A DNA stretch of 10,796 nucleotides, from NCBI GenBank assembly GCA_039819115.1, contig JBCBST010000110.1, forward strand, positions 1 through 10,796, read 5' to 3'. Position numbers and translations under genes: made by a program. The stretch is from JBCBST01 sp039819115 (GTDB lineage Bacteria > Bacteroidota > Rhodothermia > Balneolales > Balneolaceae). The notes under the pieces were generated by a model that did not search any database, was not told the DNA's origin, and saw only the letters and a program-made list of their open reading frames with translations. Position 1 is the stretch's first letter. The number at the start of each line of letters is the position of its first letter. This document shows, piece by piece, positions 6,177 through 10,796 of this stretch.

Positions 6177-7106
6177 CTCCATGGTAAGCCCGGGCTGTTC
6201 TCCCTCCCGATACGTAAAATGAATGGTGTTGGGTGGCTTGCCTTTGAAATGATCTAACGTAATAGGTATAGTCAGCCCTGATTGTCTGGCGGTGAGTTTT
6301 TCCTCTCCGAAAAGACTGATTTCGGTGAACAACTGCATGATTTTCAATTTAGACTTCTTCATCGCAATCATTGATGTACACCCGGGTACAGGCACATCTC
6401 TGAAGTCCAGGTTATAGGCAGTACCTAAGAACTCTTTATCCATTGCACCAGGCCTCAAAGGATCAAATGAACCTGTCAAATAAACATCCAGGCTGATTTG
6501 TTGTGGTATAAACGTTCCACCCTTCGATAAAAACCGCACAAGATTACGGGTAATCGGTACCTGGCATTCCGTCCTCAGGCCAGCTTGCATCGTCTCCGAA
6601 ATGATAATATCAAACGGTGCCGAAAAGGTGATATCCGGATCGGTTGCATCCGCAAGTTTCAATTCGTCCAGATAAGACTTAAGTCCCCAATCCTCATACA
6701 ACTTATTCACAGCACGAACTGATGTTTCTTCAATCTCCAGGAAGGTAAAACCGATTTCCTCGGGGCTGTAAAGTGCAGTAAATGGAGTTAGCAGTGTACC
6801 ATAAGGTCCGCACCCAGCATACAGTATCCGCACTCTATCCTTATTGTTCAGATACTGTTCGATTGCATGATACACCCCCCTCATAAACCGGGTGGTTCTC
6901 ATCAGGTCTTTTACACAGTGAGCAGCATGTACCGGAGTAACTATTCTACCATTCGCGGTTTCTTTCATGTGTTCATGGGTAAGATTACCAGCAAAAATCT
7001 GGGTAGACTCGCTATACTTTTCATAGAGTGATTCAATGCCCCGGGTAATCAGATAATAATCGTCACCACTATACAGGATATCTTCAACATCTTGCCTTAA
7101 ATTCAT
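6162..7106 (-). CDS. PRMT-like class I SAM-dependent methyltransferase
   Basis: A 314-residue cytoplasmic methyltransferase. Motif I is R-I-L-Y-A-G-C-G-P-Y-G (93-103), which binds SAM, and the acidic residue after strand 2 is in F-L-E-I-E (122-126). Strand 4 reads F-D-I-I-I-S-E-T-M-Q-A-G-L-R-T-E. In it Glu171 and Glu180 are nine residues apart, the spacing of the double-E loop that holds the substrate arginine in protein arginine methyltransferases. Then come a G-G-T-F-I-P turn (196-201) and a C-terminal region of about 110 residues that could be the beta-barrel of PRMTs. An N-terminal helical part (1-90) precedes the Rossmann core. A protein or small guanidino or carboxyl substrate is possible; arginine methylation is inferred from the loop only. 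It diverges from the sulfotransferase across just 20 bases, with no Shine-Dalgarno. Confidence 0.82.
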   Translation of the reverse strand: MNLRQDVEDILYSGDDYYLITRGIESLYEKYSESTQIFAGNLTHEHMKETANGRIVTPVHAAHCVKDLMRTTRFMRGVYHAIEQYLNNKDRVRILYAGCGPYGTLLTPFTALYSPEEIGFTFLEIEETSVRAVNKLYEDWGLKSYLDELKLADATDPDITFSAPFDIIISETMQAGLRTECQVPITRNLVRFLSKGGTFIPQQISLDVYLTGSFDPLRPGAMDKEFLGTAYNLDFRDVPVPGCTSMIAMKKSKLKIMQLFTEISLFGEEKLTARQSGLTIPITLDHFKGKPPNTIHFTYREGEQPGLTMEYQSG

Positions 7107-7122
7107 GTAAAGAATAAACTTG
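7092..7122 (+). promoter_or_regulatory. Candidate Bacteroidota promoter for the sulfotransferase
   Basis: TTG at 7092-7094 is followed after 20 bases by TAAACTTG (7115-7122), one mismatch from the TAnnTTTG -7 box, with the spacing usual for this phylum. It would lie partly inside the 5' end of the methyltransferase gene and start RNA almost at the sulfotransferase ATG (7127), giving a leaderless or near-leaderless transcript. It is short, degenerate evidence. Confidence 0.3.
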
Positions 7123-7126
7123 AGTT

Positions 7127-8053
7127 ATGTTCGAAGATACTAAATCAAAACAAACTTGCACGACCATAATTCCTTACTCCTTTGATGATCATAGAAGAAT
7201 CATAAAATGGGTAAGGATCCGAAAGAAGAGATTTACAGATCCTTTCTTTTCAGATACGATAAAGAAATGTATGAGAGAGGAACAAAGTAATGTTGAAACC
7301 GATCTGCATACCTTATTGAATTACGATGAACCCATTAACGCGCATTTCAAAGCGTGTATCTTCCATGTTTCCAGATGCGGTTCAACATTACTTACTCAAA
7401 TGCTGGCCCAATCACCCCGGAATATTGTTTTGTCAGAGCCTACCATTATTAATGATATCCTGCTAAGCACTCTTCCAGAGGAGTTAAAAAAGCATGCCAT
7501 CAAAAAAAGCATGAGACTTTTGGGAACGAGAATGAACAGGTATGAAGAGCACCTGATCGTAAAACTGGACAGTTGGCACATCCTTTTTCTTAACTTGATT
7601 AAAGCATGTTTTCCGGAGGTAAGGATCATTTTCTTATTCAGAGACCCGCTCGGGGTCATACAATCTCACCGAATTCAAAGAGGATACCAGATGGTATCAG
7701 GCCACCTTAACCTGAACATGGTGAACGAAACTGTTCCCAACTGGGATCTGGATGGATATACCATTAAGGTACTCGAACGCTTTTATGAAACGATATCCGA
7801 ACAATCGGGAGAGGCCGATCTGTTAATGGATTATAGTGAGTTACCTGACGGACTACACGTTGTTTTGGAAAAGAGCGGGATGTCGTTCAGTGAGGAAGAG
7901 AAACGAAATATGTTGCAGAGAGCTGCTTATCATAGCAAAAACAGGACAAAGCCCATTAGGGGTTATACATCTGAAGAATACTCCGGAGGTCCGGAAACAG
8001 AACGACTTCAGGCAATCTATCAACGTCTTTTAAAAAAAATCGATGACACATAA
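7127..8053 (+). CDS. Sulfotransferase family protein
   Basis: A 308-residue protein resembling PAPS-dependent sulfotransferases, which move sulfate from PAPS to a hydroxyl or amine. The 5'-phosphosulfate loop is I-F-H-V-S-R-C-G-S-T-L-L (78-89), a P-loop-like signature with Arg83, Gly85, Ser86 and Thr87. The 3'-phosphate-binding segment is I-I-F-L-F-R-D-P (167-174) with Arg172, followed by Ser180 and His181. L-M-D-Y-S-E-L (233-239) matches the strand and helix after it in the family. The first 75 residues are an extra N-terminal part of unknown role. No signal peptide or membrane anchor is visible, so it should act in the cytoplasm. It diverges from the methyltransferase and is followed by the dioxygenase and protease-like genes on the same strand. 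The acceptor is unknown; a tyrosine or other side chain of a neighbouring product is one inference. Confidence 0.85.
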   Translation: MFEDTKSKQTCTTIIPYSFDDHRRIIKWVRIRKKRFTDPFFSDTIKKCMREEQSNVETDLHTLLNYDEPINAHFKACIFHVSRCGSTLLTQMLAQSPRNIVLSEPTIINDILLSTLPEELKKHAIKKSMRLLGTRMNRYEEHLIVKLDSWHILFLNLIKACFPEVRIIFLFRDPLGVIQSHRIQRGYQMVSGHLNLNMVNETVPNWDLDGYTIKVLERFYETISEQSGEADLLMDYSELPDGLHVVLEKSGMSFSEEEKRNMLQRAAYHSKNRTKPIRGYTSEEYSGGPETERLQAIYQRLLKKIDDT

Positions 8054-8139
8054 TTCTGACTACCTAAGGTTTTGAATATGTGTTATGTTTTTAGTGGTTT
8101 ATCATTAAGCCATTAATCAGATTCTATTATCCATCAATT

Positions 8140-9036
8140 ATGCTTCCGAATTCTTTTGTTATAACTGAGCAACAAAAAAGGAGCTTTTCTCACGATGGCT
8201 TTCTCTTGCTTCAAAATGCCGTTCCGAAGCAACTGCTCGCTCTGTGGCAAGAGCATACCGATCAGTTAGAATCAGGACATGGTCTAAGTGAAGCCCAGTA
8301 TAACCATACAAGTTGGTTAGGGATTAACGGCCAAAGAACGTTAAGCAGGTGTAATAATATGCTGGAGGTATTCCCGGACGCTGTTCTGGATTTAATAGCA
8401 TGCCCAGCTGTACAAGCAATAAGCAGAGATCTATGTGGTGAAGACGCAGTGCCCCTGCAATGTGACGCTCTTTTTAAAAGAAAGAGTAGAGAGTCTATCG
8501 TTTTATGGCACCAGGACGCGCCGCATATTCGCACATTACCATATATCAATATTGGTGTATACCTGGATAATGCAGACAAGGATGACGGTTGTCTAAGGTA
8601 TGTGCCCGGTAGCCAGCACCATATCCAGGATATTTGTGCTCTTGTGCAGGATCATGGCTGGGATATTCCAGGAGCAGTCGATATACCAGCCAAAGCGGGC
8701 GATATCTTAATTCATGATATGATGGTGCTTCATGGATCAAGAAAAAAAGATAAAGCGGGTAGAAGAAGAACCGTTTATATAGAAATGCGCTCTGCCAGAG
8801 CCATTCAGGAAGAGGGTCATCACTCACAAGCCTGGCTCGATCTTCGTCGTCGGTGGATGGGTATCGCTGTGCGACGAATCAACACTCAACAGCAATCACC
8901 GGGCTTAATGAAGGGATTACCAAATGATTTAGGGGGCGATGAAGAAGAAATTGCAACCATCATGAGCCTGCATGAACCTCCTGTTGCTGCTGCTTATTGT
9001 TATGAACGAATTACGCGAGATGGATACCCGGAATAA
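8140..9036 (+). CDS. Phytanoyl-CoA dioxygenase (PhyH) family protein
   Basis: A 298-residue Fe(II)/2-oxoglutarate oxygenase of the PhyH family, which hydroxylates (or otherwise oxidises) a substrate while converting 2-oxoglutarate to succinate. The iron ligands are His124 and Asp126 in L-W-H-Q-D-A-P-H, and His198 in V-L-H-G-S. Arg209 or Arg210 in the R-R-R-T-V-Y-I-E-M strand would bind 2-oxoglutarate. The preceding strand I-N-I-G-V-Y-L-D and the turn G-C-L-R-Y-V-P-G-S-Q-H (150-160) are the classic PhyH core. It opens with a typical F-x-x-D-G-F (16-21) start. No signal peptide is present. It lies 86 bases after the sulfotransferase and 61 before the HExxH gene, all on one strand. The substrate cannot be read from the sequence; free amino acids, lipids, small metabolites and carrier-bound residues are all used in this family. 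Confidence 0.88.
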   Translation: MLPNSFVITEQQKRSFSHDGFLLLQNAVPKQLLALWQEHTDQLESGHGLSEAQYNHTSWLGINGQRTLSRCNNMLEVFPDAVLDLIACPAVQAISRDLCGEDAVPLQCDALFKRKSRESIVLWHQDAPHIRTLPYINIGVYLDNADKDDGCLRYVPGSQHHIQDICALVQDHGWDIPGAVDIPAKAGDILIHDMMVLHGSRKKDKAGRRRTVYIEMRSARAIQEEGHHSQAWLDLRRRWMGIAVRRINTQQQSPGLMKGLPNDLGGDEEEIATIMSLHEPPVAAAYCYERITRDGYPE

Positions 9037-9097
9037 CACCATGCTTCGTACGCTCTTTATCCGTCCGCATTAAACGTTAGTTTTTATTCTTTGAGTT

Positions 9098-9607
9098 ATG
9101 AAAAATAGTGCGTCTTCCAAAAACGATTTACTCGATGAGATCATCTCCTTCATTGAAGAAATCGGTATCTCTATCCGGTTTCAGGATGTTACGGACTCTA
9201 CCTTTTTGCCAGGTATCATGATTGATGGTGGGACTATGATTATTGACAGAGAAAAACTGGCTTTCCCCGGCGATGTCCTTCACGAAGCGGGTCACATTGC
9301 ATTGACACCCGCACATGAACGTCATTTGTTGGCTGGTGATTTAGACGCCGGTAAGAACGAAGCGAACAGCCTGGAAATGGCAGCTATTTGCTGGTCGTAT
9401 GCAGCTGCCCTTCATTTGAATATTGATTTAAACCTGCTGTTCCATGAAGAAGGATACAAGGGCGAGTCAGCCTGGCTGATCAAGACATTTGAAGAAGGTA
9501 ATTACCTTGGTCTCCCGCTCTTACAATGGATGGAACTTTGTACACGCCAGGATGATACCAGCGATACTCCACCATTTCCGTATATGATCAAGTGGTTAAG
9601 AGACTAA
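9098..9607 (+). CDS. Small HExxH zinc-peptidase-like protein
   Basis: A 169-residue protein with a zinc-protease signature H-E-A-G-H (62-66) on a helix that follows a G-D-V-L turn. It is likely completed by Glu88 or Glu93 in N-E-A-N-S-L-E-M-A-A-I-C-W-S, a gluzincin-like arrangement. There is no signal peptide or membrane segment, so it is probably cytoplasmic. The short length and motif recall ImmA/IrrE-type (M78) or other minimal peptidase domains, but I cannot assign a family. Substrates could be a repressor or a product of the neighbouring genes. The start region repeats the 10 bases TTGAGTTATG found at the sulfotransferase start. It is convergent with the beta-hydroxylase, with 28 bases between the two stops. 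Peptidase activity is inferred from the motif alone. Confidence 0.75.
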   Translation: MKNSASSKNDLLDEIISFIEEIGISIRFQDVTDSTFLPGIMIDGGTMIIDREKLAFPGDVLHEAGHIALTPAHERHLLAGDLDAGKNEANSLEMAAICWSYAAALHLNIDLNLLFHEEGYKGESAWLIKTFEEGNYLGLPLLQWMELCTRQDDTSDTPPFPYMIKWLRD

Positions 9608-9635
9608 CAACCACTGATTTTATAGGAATGGGTAT

Positions 9636-10346
9636 TTAATGTATACCAGGCAAACTATACCGATCTCGTATCTCCTTAGCCATTCTCAATGACGTTTCGG
9701 TACCCTGTTCCTCCAGTGCGCGGATAATTTGAAGGCGGGTTTCATCGTCGAATTGTTCCATTTCAGAAGGAGGTTGCTCATCCTGCCCGATAATCCCTTC
9801 CTGAATAAATAATTCGTGTACCCAGTCATTGACTTCACAATCCATCACTAAATGTATGCGATCGGTGGCTCCCCCATTGTACACACTATGGGTTTTACTA
9901 AACTCGGCAAACCAGCATTCACCCGGTTTCATATCCATCCGGTGTCCATCCAGTGTAAAGTTAACCTGTTCATTCGTAAGAATGGGTACATGCAACCTGA
10001 TGTATCCATTCCAAAAAGAAAGATCAGGGTCTGTATGCTCCTTTATCTTAGCTTCCGGGGCAAGCTTGAGGAGACGAACGGAAGTAGCCCTGCATTTAAA
10101 GGTCTCGATTACTTGCGGAATGTATTCCAGTTGTTTCAGTAACTCGGTATCCTCGTATTCAGACTGCTCATCTCCTGTATTCAACGGGTGATGAGCATGT
10201 TTTGGGGCTCTCAGAGGAATCCCGGTCCAGCTTCCGTCATAATCCCGTTCATTAAAATGATTAACCCAGGTTAACTGTGCTGTTTCCAGGTCTTTTGTGA
10301 GCCGTTCAGGTTCGAAATGGTAGTGAAGCTTATGTGAATATTTCAA
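9636..10346 (-). CDS. Aspartyl/asparaginyl beta-hydroxylase domain protein
   Basis: A 236-residue Fe(II)/2-oxoglutarate oxygenase of the Asp/Asn beta-hydroxylase (AspH-like) family, which in eukaryotes hydroxylates Asp or Asn side chains. The core runs from K-E-H-T-D-P-D (102-108, His104 and Asp106) through G-Y-I-R-L-H-V-P-I-L-T-N (114-125) and M-K-P-G-E-C-W-F (139-146) to K-T-H-S-V-Y-N (151-157, His153) and D-R-I-H-L-V-M-D (162-169, Arg163 for 2-oxoglutarate). Human AspH lacks the carboxylate iron ligand; here the HxD Asp is present, as I recall for many bacterial members. About 65 extra helical residues follow the core. The start is TTG at 10346: there is no ATG between the upstream in-frame stop and the conserved N-terminal strand. 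A bacterial substrate is unknown. Confidence 0.87.
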   Translation of the reverse strand: MKYSHKLHYHFEPERLTKDLETAQLTWVNHFNERDYDGSWTGIPLRAPKHAHHPLNTGDEQSEYEDTELLKQLEYIPQVIETFKCRATSVRLLKLAPEAKIKEHTDPDLSFWNGYIRLHVPILTNEQVNFTLDGHRMDMKPGECWFAEFSKTHSVYNGGATDRIHLVMDCEVNDWVHELFIQEGIIGQDEQPPSEMEQFDDETRLQIIRALEEQGTETSLRMAKEIRDRYSLPGIH

Positions 10347-10472
10347 AGGAATGAACGTATTAAAGGTTATCTGACCATCTAGGCCTAATTAACAAACTCA
10401 ATATGGTAAATAGATTAGGCGCTTCATCAACATTTAAATCAATTTACTTCATACGCGATTAAAAGAAACCTT

Positions 10473-10480
10473 TACTTTTG
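10473..10480 (+). promoter_or_regulatory. Exact Bacteroidota -7 box (TAnnTTTG)
   Basis: TACTTTTG matches the TAnnTTTG -7 consensus exactly. No convincing TTTG -33 element lies 19-21 bases upstream, which lowers confidence. If used, it would give the collar gene a 5' leader of about 200 bases that contains the dyad at 10513-10552. Confidence 0.35.
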
Positions 10481-10636
10481 TTCATCTGCTCCGAACGGGT
10501 AGCCTCTCACCAGCATAGTTACCTATTAATGGTTTTTCAATCAATACTATGCATACAGAATATTCAATATCATTTGTTTATAGCCAACAGTTTTTAATAG
10601 GATGATAACAGACGGTGTTAGTATTCCCCCCTTTTT

Positions 10637-10667
10637 TTTGTTACAATCCTCCAGTTAACTAAGTATA
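10637..10667 (+). promoter_or_regulatory. Possible proximal promoter of the tail-collar gene
   Basis: TTTG at 10637-10640, at the end of a T8 run, is followed after 19 bases by TAAGTATA (10660-10667), which matches the TAnnTTTG box only in part. The position, about 20 bases before the ATG at 10688, suits a short leader. Confidence 0.3.
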
Positions 10668-10687
10668 AACCCATATAAATAAGAGAT

Positions 10688-10796
10688 ATGGATGCATTTC
10701 TTGGAGAAATTCGAATGTTTGCTGGTACGTTCGCTCCTGAATATTGGGCATTTTGTCATGGGCAGGTGCTTCAGATTAATGACAATGCTGCATTAT
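10688..10796 (+). CDS. Phage tail collar / MdpB-like fibre protein (5' part)
   Basis: Only the first 36 codons are in the window; the frame is open at the right edge. The start is the family's typical one: M-D-A-F-L-G-E-I-R-M-F-A-G-T-F-A-P, then W-A-F-C-H-G-Q-V-L, matching the Tail_Collar domain found in phage short-tail fibres and in the 'microcystin-dependent protein' (MdpB) family of bacteria. The usual P-x-G-W-A-x-C-D-G-Q reads P-E-Y-W-A-F-C-H-G-Q here, with Tyr for the second Gly and His for Asp. There is no signal peptide, which is normal for the family. Such proteins usually come as two or three tandem copies, so more copies may follow off the window. The function in non-phage contexts is unclear. 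The flanking gene is the divergent beta-hydroxylase. Confidence 0.9.
   Translation, partial: MDAFLGEIRMFAGTFAPEYWAFCHGQVLQINDNAAL

Larger units (their letters stand above)
10347..10687. other. 341-base intergenic region upstream of the tail-collar gene
   Basis: No reading frame that looks real is present. It holds an inverted repeat GCCTAAT (10383-10389) / ATTAGGC (10414-10420), an exact TAnnTTTG box (10473-10480), a dyad GCATAGT (10513-10519) / ACTATGC (10546-10552), a small dyad TAACA-GACGG-TGTTA (10606-10620), a homopolymer run C6T8 (10626-10639) and a second possible promoter next to the tail-collar start. It serves both the divergent beta-hydroxylase (minus) and the collar gene (plus). 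It is by far the longest non-coding stretch in the window. Confidence 0.6.

Noticed and set aside
8546..8827. 93-residue minus-strand frame inside the PhyH gene
   Set aside because: It is rich in Tyr, His and Pro with no motif, and lies fully opposite a gene with intact catalytic residues.
9829..10191. 120- and 96-residue plus-strand frames opposite the beta-hydroxylase
   Set aside because: Both are antisense to a gene with a complete iron site and show no domain pattern.
10606..10639. Intrinsic terminator from TAACA/TGTTA and the T8 run
   Set aside because: The stem has only 5 mostly A-T pairs and the T-run is 11 bases away, separated by C6, so it would not work as a terminator.
10688..10796. 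Evidence that the window is a prophage
   Set aside because: The tail-collar start is the only phage-like gene. No integrase, terminase, capsid or lysis gene is seen, and MdpB-like collar genes are common in bacteria outside prophages.

Overview
The window looks like a piece of a Bacteroidota-type chromosome (roughly 40-45% GC by eye). Reasons: most starts have A-rich leaders without a Shine-Dalgarno; the sensor kinase has the signal peptide / TPR / membrane helix / HisKA_3 layout common in that phylum; and a TAnnTTTG-type -7 box lies in the last intergenic region. The genus cannot be named. I see no rRNA, tRNA, CRISPR array, transposase or integrase.

Left part (1-3360): a small DUF6916-like gene on the minus strand diverges from a GNAT acetyltransferase. 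Then come three minus-strand genes: a 120-residue unknown protein, a Gly-rich beta protein distantly like VapA virulence-associated proteins, and an LCAT-family lipase/acyltransferase with a complete catalytic triad. The lipase gene ends at a clear intrinsic terminator (969-1001).

Middle (3474-6141): a two-component pair on the plus strand. A TPR sensor histidine kinase (HisKA_3/HATPase) overlaps by 8 bases a NarL/LuxR-type response regulator.

Right part (6162-10796): a dense set of enzymes of the kinds that modify proteins or small molecules. It contains a PRMT-like SAM methyltransferase (minus), and, divergent from it across only 20 bases, a sulfotransferase. A phytanoyl-CoA-type 2-oxoglutarate dioxygenase and a small HExxH zinc-protease-like protein follow on the plus strand. 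An aspartyl/asparaginyl beta-hydroxylase (minus) comes next. A 341-base leader then opens into the truncated start of a phage-tail-collar / microcystin-dependent (MdpB-like) protein that runs off the window.

The DUF6916-like gene at one end and the tail-collar gene at the other are, from memory, members of families that often sit together with GNAT, sulfotransferase and hydroxylase genes. The most interesting reading is an accessory island making collar-type fibre proteins together with methylating, sulfating, hydroxylating, acetylating and proteolytic enzymes, perhaps controlled by the adjacent two-component system. The gene identities are well supported. That they act together, and on what substrate, is inference.
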